Shown one piece after another: positions 39,845 to 48,879 of a DNA stretch of 64,000 bases. Position numbers and translations under genes: made by a program. The notes under the pieces were generated by a model. That model worked only from the letters and a program-made list of their open reading frames with translations, made no database searches and was not told where the DNA came from. Each line of letters starts with the position of its first letter. Positions within the stretch are counted from its first letter, which is position 1. Origin of the DNA: CAVTBT01 sp963733065 (GTDB taxonomy: Bacteria > Actinomycetota > Thermoleophilia > Gaiellales > Gaiellaceae). The stretch spans positions 62,001-126,000 of the forward strand of contig CAVTBT010000004.1 in the NCBI GenBank assembly GCA_963733065.1, written 5' to 3'.

Positions 39845-42800
39845 ATGACCGCTGAGGCCCCGGTGGAGACCCCACACAGGCGTCGCCGCATCCCCGAGCC
39901 GAGGGCGAGCGAGCGGGCGCGAGCGCGGACTGCCGGCCGCTACGTCGAGCTGCACTGCCACTCGGCCTACTCCTTCCTCGACGGCGCCTCGCAGCCGGAG
40001 GAGCTCGCGGCGCGCGCTGCCGAGCTCGGGTACGGCGCCGTCGCGCTGACCGACCACGAGGGCATCTACGGCTCGCTCGAGTTCGCGCACGCGGCCACGT
40101 TCTTCGGTGTCCGGCCGATCACCGGCGCCGAGGTGACGCTGCGCGGCGGCGCGCACGTGACGCTGCTCGTGGAGACACGGGCTGGCTACTCGAACCTCTG
40201 CCGGCTGCTGACGGCGGCGCATGCGGGCACGAGGCCCAAGGAAGGAGCGGAACCGCTCGCGCCCGAACTCGACCTCGCCCTGCTCGAGCGGCTGCACGAC
40301 GGGCTGGTCTGCCTCTCCGGCTGCTCGCGGCAGGGGCTCGGCCTGCTCGACCCGAACGGCGCCGCGCGGCTGGCGCGTGCGTTCGGGGACGACCGCTTCT
40401 TCGTCGAGCTGCAACGGCCCTACGAGCGCGGCGACAGCAGTCGAGCCGCTCGCCTCCGCGACCTCGCCGAGCACCTCGGCGTCCGTACCGTCGCGACCGG
40501 CAACGTCCATGTGCACGATGCACGCCGCCTGCAGCTCCAGGACGTGCTCGTCGCCATCCGCAGCCGCGCTCCGCTCGACGGCTGCGAGCGCGAGCGACGC
40601 GGAAACCGCGAGGCCGTGCTCCGCCTGCCGGGGGAGATGCTCGACCGCCTTGGCCCGCTCGACAGAGGTGCCGCGGAGCGCAGCGCGGAGCTCGCCGAGC
40701 GACTGCAGTTCGACCTCACCCAGGAGCTCGGCTACCGCTACCCGGATTTCTCCGACGGCCGCGACCCCGCAATCGCGCAGCTCGCCGAGGTGTGCTGGCA
40801 CGCCTTCGACGACCGCTACGGCACACGCCGCGAGTCGACCCAGGACCTCCGGCGCGCCGCCGTCGCGCGCCTCGAGGACGAGCTCGCGCTCATCGACGAG
40901 CTCGGCCTGGCGGGCTTCTTCCTCCTGCACTGGGAGGTGCTGGAGCTGGCGCGGGAGTGCGCACGCGAGGTGCGCGGTGTCGGGTCTCCGCGCCGCTTCC
41001 TGCCTCCGGGTCGCGGCCGCGGCAGCTCCGTCGGGTCGATCGTCTGCTACCTCACCGGCCTCTCGCACGTCGACCCGGTCGCGAACGAGCTCTCGCTCGG
41101 CCGGTTCCTGAACCGCGAGCTCGAGACGGTGCCGGACATCGACCTCGACTTCCCGCGCGACATCCGCGAGAAGCTGATCATCCGGGTGACCGAGCGCTAC
41201 GGTCGCGAGCACGCCGCGCTCGTCGCCAGCTTCGCGACCTATCGCAGCCGGGGGGCAATCCGCGAGGTCGGCAAGGCGCTCGGGCTGCCGTTCGCCGAGC
41301 TCGAGCGGCTCGCACGCGTCTCGGACGGCTGGAACGCGAAGCGGGTGGCCGAGGAGCTCGCGCTCCTGCCCGATGCCGAGCGCCGCCTCGTCTCGCCGCG
41401 CTGGCGGGCTTTTGCCGAGCTGACCGCCGAGATCGCGGGCCTGCCGCGACACGTCTCCCAGCACCCCGGCGGCATGGTCATCTCGACGCGGCCGCTCGTC
41501 GAGCTCGTCCCGGTGCAGCCGGCGGCCATGGCCGGGAGGCAGCTCTGCCAGTGGGACAAGGACTCGTGCTCGGACGCCGGCTTCCTGAAGATCGACCTCC
41601 TCGGCCTGGGCATGCTCTCGGCCGTCGAGGACTGCGTGGAGCAGATCGCCGAGGCCTACGGCGACCCGATCGACCTCTCGCGCATCCCGCTCGACGACTC
41701 TGCCGTCTACGCAGACATCCAGCGGGCCGACACGGTCGGCGACTTCCAGATCGAGAGCCGAGCGCAGATGCAGAGCCTGCTGCGCACGCTGCCCGAGAAC
41801 CTCGACGACCTGACCGTCCAGGTCGCGCTCGTGCGGCCGGGGCCGATCCAGGGCAAGGCGGTGCACCCGTACATCGAGCACCGCCAGCGACTGCGCGAGG
41901 ACCCCGGCTTCGTCTGGCCGGTCGACCACGAGTCGCTCCGGGAGCCGCTCCGCTCGACGCTCGGCGTCGTCGTCTTCCAGGACCAGGTGCTCGACGTGGC
42001 GATCGCGCTTGCCGGCTTCTCGATCGGGGAGGCGGAGGGGCTGCGGCGGGCGATGAGCCGCAAGCGGAGCGAGGAGGCGATCGAGGCCTACCGCGGCCGC
42101 TTCGTCGAGGGCGCGGTCCGAAACGGCGTGGACGAGAGGGTTGCGGACGCGGTCTACGACAAGCTGGCCGGCTTCTCGGGCTTCGGCTTCCCGAAGTCAC
42201 ACGCGGCCGCCTTCGGCCTCCTCGCCTACCAGTCCGCGTGGCTTCGTCACCACTATCCGGCCGAGTTCCTCTGCTCGCTCCTGAACGCGCAGCCGATGGG
42301 CTTCTACCCGCCCGCCTCGCTCGTGCGCGACGCGCAGCGGCGCGGGGTCAGGACGCTGCCGCCGGACGTGAACCTCAGCGACGTCCAGGCCGTGTGCAGC
42401 GCCGAGGAGGACGCGGTCTCCCCGGTCGTACGGATGGGCCTCGAGTACGTGACCTCGCTCGGCACGGACGGCGCGGCTGCGGTCGTCGCCGCGCGGCAGG
42501 CGGATGGGCCCTTCGCGGACGTTTCAGACCTCGCGCGGCGCGTCCCGATCGAGCGGGCGCGGCTCGAGGCGCTCGTCGGCTCGGGAGCGTGCGACTGCCT
42601 CGGCACGCGGCGGCGCGACCTGCTCTGGGAGCTCGGGCTCGTGCATCGCCCGCAGAGCGTGGCCGGGAGCGGGGGTGAGGCCAAGCAGCTGGCCCTGCCC
42701 CTCGATCCGACCGTCGAGACGCCGGAGCTCCCCGACCTGACGGCCTGGGAGCGAATGCTCGCGGACTACCGAGGCACGAGCGTGTCGATCGGTGCGCACC

Positions 42801-43189
42801 CGATCGAGCTCCTGCGCGAGCACCTGCCCGCCGACGTGCTCACGAGCTCGCAGCTGCACGACGCCCGCCACGGCAGTCGTGTGGCGTTCGCCGGCATGGC
42901 CGTCGCGCGCCAGCGGCCGTCGACCGCGAACGGGATCGTCTTCATGCTGCTCGAGGACGAGCTCGGCCAGGTGAACCTGATCGTGCCGCCACAGGTATAC
43001 GACCGGCATCGCGCGGTCGTGCGCGGTGAGCCGCTGCTCCTCGCCCGCGGCCGCTTCGAACGCGTGGGCGAGAACCGGAACGTGCTCGTGTCTTCGGTCG
43101 AGACGCTGGGGCCAATCGCCCGCCGGATCGCAGGCACGATCGAGGTCGCCGACTCGCTGCCGAACGCGCACCACTTCGGTCACCGGTGA
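39845..43189 (+). CDS. dnaE2: Error-prone DNA polymerase DnaE2 (ImuC)
   Basis: 1114 residues, a C-family polymerase. The N-terminal PHP domain (YVELHCHSAYSFLDGASQP, ALTDHEGIYGSLEFAHA) is followed by the palm with catalytic acidic motif PDIDLDFPRDIREKL and RGRGSSVGSIVCYLTG, the FGFPKSHAAAFGLLAYQSAW finger and tandem HhH region, and a C-terminal OB fold (HGSRVAFAGMAVARQRPS). Lesion bypass with ImuB and the beta clamp is its known role. ATG 39845 has no SOS box of GAAC-N4-GTTC type upstream, unlike imuB. Confidence 0.95.
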   Translation: MTAEAPVETPHRRRRIPEPRASERARARTAGRYVELHCHSAYSFLDGASQPEELAARAAELGYGAVALTDHEGIYGSLEFAHAATFFGVRPITGAEVTLRGGAHVTLLVETRAGYSNLCRLLTAAHAGTRPKEGAEPLAPELDLALLERLHDGLVCLSGCSRQGLGLLDPNGAARLARAFGDDRFFVELQRPYERGDSSRAARLRDLAEHLGVRTVATGNVHVHDARRLQLQDVLVAIRSRAPLDGCERERRGNREAVLRLPGEMLDRLGPLDRGAAERSAELAERLQFDLTQELGYRYPDFSDGRDPAIAQLAEVCWHAFDDRYGTRRESTQDLRRAAVARLEDELALIDELGLAGFFLLHWEVLELARECAREVRGVGSPRRFLPPGRGRGSSVGSIVCYLTGLSHVDPVANELSLGRFLNRELETVPDIDLDFPRDIREKLIIRVTERYGREHAALVASFATYRSRGAIREVGKALGLPFAELERLARVSDGWNAKRVAEELALLPDAERRLVSPRWRAFAELTAEIAGLPRHVSQHPGGMVISTRPLVELVPVQPAAMAGRQLCQWDKDSCSDAGFLKIDLLGLGMLSAVEDCVEQIAEAYGDPIDLSRIPLDDSAVYADIQRADTVGDFQIESRAQMQSLLRTLPENLDDLTVQVALVRPGPIQGKAVHPYIEHRQRLREDPGFVWPVDHESLREPLRSTLGVVVFQDQVLDVAIALAGFSIGEAEGLRRAMSRKRSEEAIEAYRGRFVEGAVRNGVDERVADAVYDKLAGFSGFGFPKSHAAAFGLLAYQSAWLRHHYPAEFLCSLLNAQPMGFYPPASLVRDAQRRGVRTLPPDVNLSDVQAVCSAEEDAVSPVVRMGLEYVTSLGTDGAAAVVAARQADGPFADVSDLARRVPIERARLEALVGSGACDCLGTRRRDLLWELGLVHRPQSVAGSGGEAKQLALPLDPTVETPELPDLTAWERMLADYRGTSVSIGAHPIELLREHLPADVLTSSQLHDARHGSRVAFAGMAVARQRPSTANGIVFMLLEDELGQVNLIVPPQVYDRHRAVVRGEPLLLARGRFERVGENRNVLVSSVETLGPIARRIAGTIEVADSLPNAHHFGHR

Positions 43190-43201
43190 CCGTTCGCCGC
43201 G

Positions 43202-45019
43202 TCAGTCCGCGCTGCCGTCGTCTCCCACGTGCTCCTCCGTGCGCAGGCCTCCCTCGCCTGCGAGCTGGAGCGCCGCGTCGACCAGCGAGAGGTGGGTGAA
43301 CGCCTGCGGGAAGTTTCCGACCAGGCGGCCGCGATCGGTGTCGTATTCCTCGGCCAGCAGTCCGAGGTCGTTGCGGAGGGCGAGCAGCTGCTCGAAGAGC
43401 GCATGCGCCGCCACGTCGCGGCCCTGCATCGCGAGCACCTGCGCGAGCCAGAACGAGCACGGCAGGAACGTGCCCTCGCCGGGCGGCAGCCCGTCGACCT
43501 CGACGTTGCCCTCGTCGGCCCGGTAGCGCTCGACGAGCCCGCCACGGGTCAGATCCGTGCGAATGGTGTTGACGGTCCGAACCATGCGCTCCTCCCGCGC
43601 GGGGAGGAAGCCGACCAACGGCATCATCAACACCGCCGCGTCGAGGCGGTCCGAGCCGTACGACTGCGCGAACGCGCCGATCTCCTCGTTCCACGCCTCG
43701 CGCAGGACCTCGGCGTGGATCTCGTGGGCCATCGCGCGCCAGCGGTCTGCCGGCCCTTCGCGGCCGAAGAGCTCGACCGAGCGGGCCGCCCGGTCGAACG
43801 CGACCCAGGCCATGACTTTCGAGTGCGTGAAGTGGCGGCGCGGCCCGCGCACCTCCCAGATGCCCTGATCCGGCTCTCGCCACCCCGACTCGAGCCATTC
43901 GAGCAGCCGCCGGCTGATCCGCCAGGCGTCGATCGACGGCTCAAGCCCGAGGCGCCGCGCCTCGAAGAGCGCGTCGGCCACCTCGCCGTAGACGTCGAGC
44001 TGCAGCTGCTCGGAGGCGCCGTTCCCGATCCGCACCGGGCTCGAGCGGTCATAGCCGGGGAGCCATGGCAGCTCGAACTCCTGCAACCTGCGCTCGCCCG
44101 CCACGCCGTACATGATCTGGAGGTCGGCCGAATCACCCGCGATGGCGCGCAGGAGCCAGTCGCGCCACGCGCCCGCCTCGGTCTTGTAACCGGCCCGAAG
44201 CAGCGACAGCAGGGTGAGGGTCGCGTCGCGGAGCCAGCAATACCGGTAGTCCCAGTTCCGCACGCCGCCGATCGCCTCGGGCAGCGAGGTCGTGGGCGCG
44301 GCGACGATGCCGCCGGTCGGCTCGTACGTGAGGGCCTTGAGGACGAGCAGCGACCGGTGCAGTGCGTCGTGCCACCGGCCGGTGTGCGTGCAATGGCTGT
44401 CCCACTCCTGCCAGAACTCGATGGTGTCCCGGAGCGCCTGCTCCGCGTCGACGGGCGACGGCACCTCCTCGTGCGACGGGTACCAGGTCAGCACGAACGG
44501 CACGCGATCGCCCTCGCGGACGGTGAACTCGGCATACGTGCGCAGGTTCTGCCCGCGAAGCTCCACCGGCGTCTGGAAGCTCACTGCGTCAGGGCCGGCG
44601 ATGCCGCTCAGCACACCGTCGAGCGAGCGAACCCACGGGACGATCGAGCCGTAGTCGAAGCGCAGGACCAGCTCCATCGTCATCTCGACCGTTCCGCGCA
44701 GCCCCTCCACGATGCGCACGACATCCGGCGCCTCCCCGCGTGGCGGCATGAAGTCGATGAGGCGGACGGCCCCTGCAGGCGTCTCCAGATCGGTCTCGAG
44801 CACGAGCGTCTCGTCGACGTAGCGGCGGCCGGACGCGGCGTGGGCGTCGGCCGGCGCGAGCAGCCACCGTCCGTGCGTGTCGTCGCCGAGCAGCCGGGCG
44901 AAGATCGCTCCGGAGTCGAATCGCGGTAGGCAGAGCCAGTCGATCGAGCCGTCCCTGCTGACGAGGGCGGCGGTCTGGAGATCGCCGATCAGCCCGTAGT
45001 CCTCGAGCGGGACGCTCAC
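43202..45019 (-). CDS. Glycoside hydrolase family 15 protein
   Basis: 605 residues. The N-terminal super-beta domain (YGLIGDLQTAALVSRDGSID, WLCLPRFDSGAIFARLLGDD) and the (alpha/alpha)6 barrel (NWDYRYCWLRDATLTLLSLL, EQLQLDVYGEVADALFEARR, LLAEEYDTDRGRLVGNFPQA) match bacterial GH15 glucoamylase/trehalase-like enzymes, where the Glu residues of these segments are catalytic. No signal peptide, so a cytoplasmic alpha-glucan or trehalose substrate is likely. GTG 45019 has GAGAGG 9 nt upstream; ATG 45028 is an alternative but too close to that ribosome site. Confidence 0.92.
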   Translation of the reverse strand: MSVPLEDYGLIGDLQTAALVSRDGSIDWLCLPRFDSGAIFARLLGDDTHGRWLLAPADAHAASGRRYVDETLVLETDLETPAGAVRLIDFMPPRGEAPDVVRIVEGLRGTVEMTMELVLRFDYGSIVPWVRSLDGVLSGIAGPDAVSFQTPVELRGQNLRTYAEFTVREGDRVPFVLTWYPSHEEVPSPVDAEQALRDTIEFWQEWDSHCTHTGRWHDALHRSLLVLKALTYEPTGGIVAAPTTSLPEAIGGVRNWDYRYCWLRDATLTLLSLLRAGYKTEAGAWRDWLLRAIAGDSADLQIMYGVAGERRLQEFELPWLPGYDRSSPVRIGNGASEQLQLDVYGEVADALFEARRLGLEPSIDAWRISRRLLEWLESGWREPDQGIWEVRGPRRHFTHSKVMAWVAFDRAARSVELFGREGPADRWRAMAHEIHAEVLREAWNEEIGAFAQSYGSDRLDAAVLMMPLVGFLPAREERMVRTVNTIRTDLTRGGLVERYRADEGNVEVDGLPPGEGTFLPCSFWLAQVLAMQGRDVAAHALFEQLLALRNDLGLLAEEYDTDRGRLVGNFPQAFTHLSLVDAALQLAGEGGLRTEEHVGDDGSAD

Positions 45020-45059
45020 GGCGCGCATCCTCTCATCGACACCGGGCGACGCCTTGGGG

Positions 45060-45356
45060 TCAGACGGCCTCGATGTCGGGCCAGCGCCGCACGGCTGCAC
45101 GCTCGAACTCGCGCTCGTACGACGATGCGTCGTCGATGGTGGCGGCGAATGCGTCGCGCACCTCCACGAGCCGATCCTTGAGCGCCTCGAGGGACAGCTG
45201 ATAGTCGCCGAACGCCTCCTCCGCGTCGTCGCGGTCGGCCTGTGCGTAGGCGCGGCGGGCTGCGTCGACGTCCGCGACGAGGTCGGCATCGTCGGTCTCG
45301 ACGAGCGCGAGCTGCCGCTCGACGAGCTCGGCGAACGGCCGGCGTCGGAGGATCAC
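45060..45356 (-). CDS. Alpha-helical hypothetical protein, 98 aa
   Basis: A charged helical protein (residues ~8-75, VERQLALVETDDADLVADVD, AEEAFGDYQLSLEALKDRLV) with no membrane segment or recognised family. GTG 45356 overlaps the glycosyltransferase stop by 4 nt, so it is co-translated with it. Possibly an accessory or regulatory subunit; no further claim. Confidence 0.7.
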   Translation of the reverse strand: MILRRRPFAELVERQLALVETDDADLVADVDAARRAYAQADRDDAEEAFGDYQLSLEALKDRLVEVRDAFAATIDDASSYEREFERAAVRRWPDIEAV

Positions 45357-46393
45357 AGGAGCTCGCGGTAGAGGTCGAGATGTGCGTCGGCGGCAGCGTC
45401 CCAGGTGAGCGCCTCACGCGCACGGCGTGCACCGGCGCGTGCCGCGTCGAGTGCGGCGGCGTCCCCGAGCAGCTCGGCGAGTGCCGAGGCGAGCGCGTCG
45501 ACGTCGTCCGGCGGCACGACCCGGCCCGCCCCGAAGGCACGGACCGGCTCGCCGAGGCCACCGACGTCGTAGACCACCGCCGGCAGCCCGGCACCGAGCG
45601 CCTGGAGTAGCGCCCCCGACTGGTCGAGCTCGGCACGGTAGGGGAAGACGGCAACGGTCGCGTCGCCGAGTGCCCGCTGCACCTCCGACTCCGGGAGGTA
45701 GCCGAGCCGGAGGTCGGCGCCGTCGAGCGGCGGCAGCGGCCCGACCGGGTCGCCCGCGACCAGCAGCCTGGCACCCGGCACGCGCCGCACGGCCTCGGCG
45801 GCGTGGTCGACTTGTTTGTACGGCCGGACGATGCCGAGGGCGAGCACGGTGGAGCCGTCGTCGGTGCGGGGCGGATCGGTCGGCGTGACCGGGTGCGGGA
45901 TCACGCGCAGGCGCTCCTCGCGGACGCCGAACCGGGCGAGCGTCTCGCGGCCGCGCTCGCTGTGCGCGACGACACGCTCGAACCGGCCGAAGAGCCGCAG
46001 CCACAGGTCGCGCTTCGCCGCTGTCCGCCGCGGCAGCAGGTCGTGCGCCGTGAACACGAGCGGCGCGCGCGGCCGCAGCAGCCACCGGTCGAGCTCGGGT
46101 ACGGCGACCCACTGCAGGTGGAGCACGTCCGGCCGGGCGAGGTCCAGCAGCGCCGCTCCGAACGGATGCTCGACGGCTTTCAGCGGCAGCCGCAGGCGTG
46201 AGCGTCCGAACAGGCGCGACGACAGGGGGTAGAAAGGCTCGCGACGGCGGTAGCCGACGGGGGCGGGGACGGCGCCGAAGCGGAACCGGCTGGTCACGAG
46301 CTCCGTGTCGGCTCCCGCCCGCGAGAGCGCTGCGGAGAGCTCGTGGTCGTATGCGGGCGTGAACGCGGGCGGGTCGGCGATCAGGACGCGCAC
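45353..46393 (-). CDS. GT4-family glycosyltransferase
   Basis: 346 residues with a GT-B fold: VRVLIADPPAFTPAYDHELS at the N-terminus, RERVVAHSER-like middle (FERVVAHSERGRETLARFGV), VLALGIVRPYKQVDHAAEAV and the nucleotide-sugar site FPYRAELDQSGALLQALGAG, with the acidic residue of the usual EX7E replaced within this segment. The acceptor is unknown. GTG 46393 has TAGTCT at 7 nt (leaderless). Divergent from the EEP gene. Confidence 0.87.
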   Translation of the reverse strand: MRVLIADPPAFTPAYDHELSAALSRAGADTELVTSRFRFGAVPAPVGYRRREPFYPLSSRLFGRSRLRLPLKAVEHPFGAALLDLARPDVLHLQWVAVPELDRWLLRPRAPLVFTAHDLLPRRTAAKRDLWLRLFGRFERVVAHSERGRETLARFGVREERLRVIPHPVTPTDPPRTDDGSTVLALGIVRPYKQVDHAAEAVRRVPGARLLVAGDPVGPLPPLDGADLRLGYLPESEVQRALGDATVAVFPYRAELDQSGALLQALGAGLPAVVYDVGGLGEPVRAFGAGRVVPPDDVDALASALAELLGDAAALDAARAGARRAREALTWDAAADAHLDLYRELL

Positions 46394-46415
46394 GCTCCCT
46401 AGACTACGGCGGCCG

Positions 46416-47123
46416 GTGGCCCTCCTCGTGCGCAGCTGGAACGTCTTCCACGGCAACACGAAGCCTCCGGGAAGGCGGACGCAGCTCGAACGCATGATCC
46501 GGCTCGCCACCGCCGACGGCCCCGACGTCCTCTGCCTGCAGGAGCTCCCACTCTGGGCTCTGCCCCGCCTCGAGCGCTGGAGCGGCGGCATGATCGCGCG
46601 CTGGACGGTCGCACGCCGGCCGTGGCTGCCGGACTGGCTGGGAGGCTGGATCACGCGGCTGCACCAGGGGCTCTTCCGCTCTGCGATCGCGGGCCAGGCG
46701 AATGCGCTCCTGCTCCGTCCTCCACTCGCCGTCCGCGAGCACCGCGAGCGGCAGATCAGCGAGGGCCGGCGTGAGCGGCGTGTGTGTCATGTCGTACGGG
46801 CCGACGGGCTCGTCGTCGGCAACCTCCACGCATCGAACGACTTCCGCGACCACGAGGTGCCGGCCGGTGAGGTGCGCCGCGCCGTCGCCCTCGTCGACGC
46901 CACAGCGCGCCCGGGGGACGTGTGCGTGCTCGCGGGCGACTTCAACCTCCGAGCCACGGAGCTCCCGGCGCTGCCCGGGTGGTCGGAGCTCGGTCCCGGC
47001 ATCGACCACGTGCTCGTGCGCGGCGCGCCCGCGACCCCGCTCGCAGTCTGGCCCGAAGAGCGCCGCATCCACGGCGGGCGGCTGCTGTCCGACCACGCGC
47101 CGGTGGAGACCGCCGTCGGATGA
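46416..47123 (+). CDS. Endonuclease/exonuclease/phosphatase family protein
   Basis: 235 residues of the EEP fold: VRSWNVFHGNT, PDVLCLQELPLWALPRLERW (catalytic Glu), VVGNLHASND, VCVLAGDFNLRA and LLSDHAPVE (catalytic Asp-His). It could hydrolyse phosphodiesters in nucleic acids, lipids or nucleotides. GTG 46416 is 22 bp from the divergent glycosyltransferase start. The stop overlaps the aminotransferase start by 4 nt. Confidence 0.87.
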   Translation: MALLVRSWNVFHGNTKPPGRRTQLERMIRLATADGPDVLCLQELPLWALPRLERWSGGMIARWTVARRPWLPDWLGGWITRLHQGLFRSAIAGQANALLLRPPLAVREHRERQISEGRRERRVCHVVRADGLVVGNLHASNDFRDHEVPAGEVRRAVALVDATARPGDVCVLAGDFNLRATELPALPGWSELGPGIDHVLVRGAPATPLAVWPEERRIHGGRLLSDHAPVETAVG

Positions 47124-48175
47124 CCTTCGACGAGGGCCGCGCGCTCTTTCCGGTGCTGGAGCGAGTGGCCTACCTGAACGCAGGCACGAACGGCCCGTAC
47201 GCGACGTGGACGCTCGAGGCGATACGGGCCGAGCTGGACTGGCAGGCGCGGGAGGGACGCTCCGGGTCGGCGTTCCTCGACAGGGCAATCGCGCTCCGAG
47301 CCGCGGTGCGCGAACGGATTGCCGCGCTGCTCGGCGTCGAGCCGTCGCTCGTCGCGCTGACCGCATCGACCACGGACGGCTGCAACATCGTCGCGGCCGG
47401 GCTGGGCCTCGGGCCGGAGGACGAGGTGGTCACGACCGACTCGGAGCACTTCGGCCTCGTCGGCCCGCTCCACACCTCCGGCGCCCGCGTCGTCGTCGTC
47501 ACGCCGGACGCCGATGCGATTCTGGCCGCCGTCGGGCCGCGCACGCGCCTGATCGCCGTCTCGCACGTCCTATGGACGACCGGCGTCCGGCTCCCGGTCG
47601 ACGAGTTGCGCGAGCGGGCCGCTGTGCCGATCCTCGTCGACGGCGCCCAGTCGGTCGGCGCGGTGTCGGTTCAGGCCGGAACGGCGGACTTCTACACGGT
47701 CTCCGGCCAGAAGTGGCTCTGCGGGCCGGGTGAGACGGGCGGTCTGTACGTCGCCGACCCCGAGCGCCTCCGCGTCACTCGACCCAGCTTCCTCTCCCAG
47801 GCCGAGCACGGCCCTGACGGGCGCTTCGTGCCCCGTGCCGGGGCGGAGCGGTTCGAGCCGAACTGGTCCGCGCTTCCGCTCCTGGCCGGGCTCGCGGCGG
47901 CGATCGACACGGCGCCGGACTGGTGCTACGAGCGCGCCGCGACGATAGCGGCGCGCTGCCGGGAGCTCCTCGCGCCGCGCGTCGAGGTCCTGCCGGGCGA
48001 CGCGACGCTGGTCTCGTTCCGCCCGCCGGCAGGCGAGGCCTCCGAGGCGACCGTCGCCCGCCTGGCGCAGGCCGGCGTCGCGGTCCGCGACCTTCCGGGT
48101 CGCGACCTCGTGCGCGTCTCGTGCGGCTGGTGGACGAACGAGGACGACCTCCAGCGGCTCGTCGGCGCGCTCTGA
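47120..48175 (+). CDS. Class V aminotransferase (cysteine desulfurase/kynureninase-like)
   Basis: 351 residues, PLP-dependent: VAYLNAGTNGPYATWTLEAI, ALTASTTDGCNIVAAGLGL, HFGLVGPLHTSGARVVVVT, PILVDGAQSVGAVSVQAGTA and the Schiff-base Lys in YTVSGQKWLCGPGETGGLYV. No cysteine-desulfurase catalytic Cys loop is obvious, so an isopenicillin epimerase-like or other aminotransferase activity is possible. ATG 47120 overlaps the EEP gene stop by 4 nt. A large inverted repeat follows. Confidence 0.9.
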   Translation: MTFDEGRALFPVLERVAYLNAGTNGPYATWTLEAIRAELDWQAREGRSGSAFLDRAIALRAAVRERIAALLGVEPSLVALTASTTDGCNIVAAGLGLGPEDEVVTTDSEHFGLVGPLHTSGARVVVVTPDADAILAAVGPRTRLIAVSHVLWTTGVRLPVDELRERAAVPILVDGAQSVGAVSVQAGTADFYTVSGQKWLCGPGETGGLYVADPERLRVTRPSFLSQAEHGPDGRFVPRAGAERFEPNWSALPLLAGLAAAIDTAPDWCYERAATIAARCRELLAPRVEVLPGDATLVSFRPPAGEASEATVARLAQAGVAVRDLPGRDLVRVSCGWWTNEDDLQRLVGAL

Positions 48176-48189
48176 CGCGAGAGCGGCCC

Positions 48190-48241
48190 AGGAGGATTTG
48201 GCGAAACATCAAGCTGAGTCGGCGGGCCGCCAAACCCTCCT
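48190..48241. terminator. Large inverted repeat between convergent genes, includes gene-end repeat copy 2
   Basis: Arms AGGAGGATTTGGCG (48190-48203) and CGCCAAACCCTCCT (48228-48241) pair over 14 positions with one mismatch, around a 24-nt loop. It separates the aminotransferase and the HD gene (minus strand) and probably stops both transcripts. The right arm, read on the minus strand from 48242, is the second copy of the repeat at 35591. Confidence 0.7.
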
Positions 48242-48821
48242 AGACCGCAGGGGCGTCCGCGGCCGTGCGGAGCCCGAGCTCGCCCGAGATCGGCTGCAGC
48301 GCCTCCACGACGTTCGAGATGTGCTCGTCGAGCTCCAGACCGAGAAGCTCGGCACCCGCGTACACCTCGTCGCGGTGGACGCCGGCCGCGAAGGACGGCT
48401 GCTTGAGCTTCTTCTTCACCGACTTCGGCTCGAGCCCGTCGAGGCCCGTCGGCCGCACGAGGCCGCACGCGTGGACGAACCCGGAGAGCTCGTCGCAGGC
48501 GAACAGCGTGCGCTTGAGCTGGGTGTCGCGGGGCATCGCGAGGTGCTCCGCGTGCGAGAGGACCGCCTCGATCGCCCAGTCGGGATAGCCCTCGTCACGC
48601 AGGATCTGCGCGCCGTCCTGCGGGTGCTGGTCGAGGGTGGGGTGGATCTCGTAGTCGAAGTCGTGCAGCAGCGCGACGACGCCCCAGTCCTCCTCATCCT
48701 CACCGAAATGCCGTGCATACCACCGCGTCGACGCCTCGACCGCGAGCGCGTGTCGCAGGAGCGATTCGCTCTTCGTGTAGCGGGTAAGCGTGCTCCAGGC
48801 CTGTTCGCGTGAGAGAGTCAA
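48240..48821 (-). CDS. HD-domain phosphohydrolase
   Basis: 193 residues. The HD signature is seen in RHALAVEASTRWYARHFGED and VVALLHDFDYEIHPTLDQHP (His-Asp), with ILRDEGYPDWAIEAVLSHAE beyond. Many such small HD proteins hydrolyse nucleotides or related phosphates. TTG 48821 is taken as the start (TLSREQAWSTLTRYTKSESL); its Lys-rich C-terminal part (KSVKKKLKQPSFAAGVHRDE) is typical of a common HDIG-type family. Divergent from murA. Confidence 0.87.
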   Translation of the reverse strand: MTLSREQAWSTLTRYTKSESLLRHALAVEASTRWYARHFGEDEEDWGVVALLHDFDYEIHPTLDQHPQDGAQILRDEGYPDWAIEAVLSHAEHLAMPRDTQLKRTLFACDELSGFVHACGLVRPTGLDGLEPKSVKKKLKQPSFAAGVHRDEVYAGAELLGLELDEHISNVVEALQPISGELGLRTAADAPAV

Positions 48822-48879
48822 GACGCCTCGCTACGATACCCCGCCTCCGGCGGCCCCCGACCCGAAAGCAGCTGTCGCC

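Noticed and set aside
48198..48812. Plus-strand frame opposite the HD-domain gene
   Set aside because: The minus strand carries a clear HD-domain protein; the plus frame is its shadow and lacks motifs.
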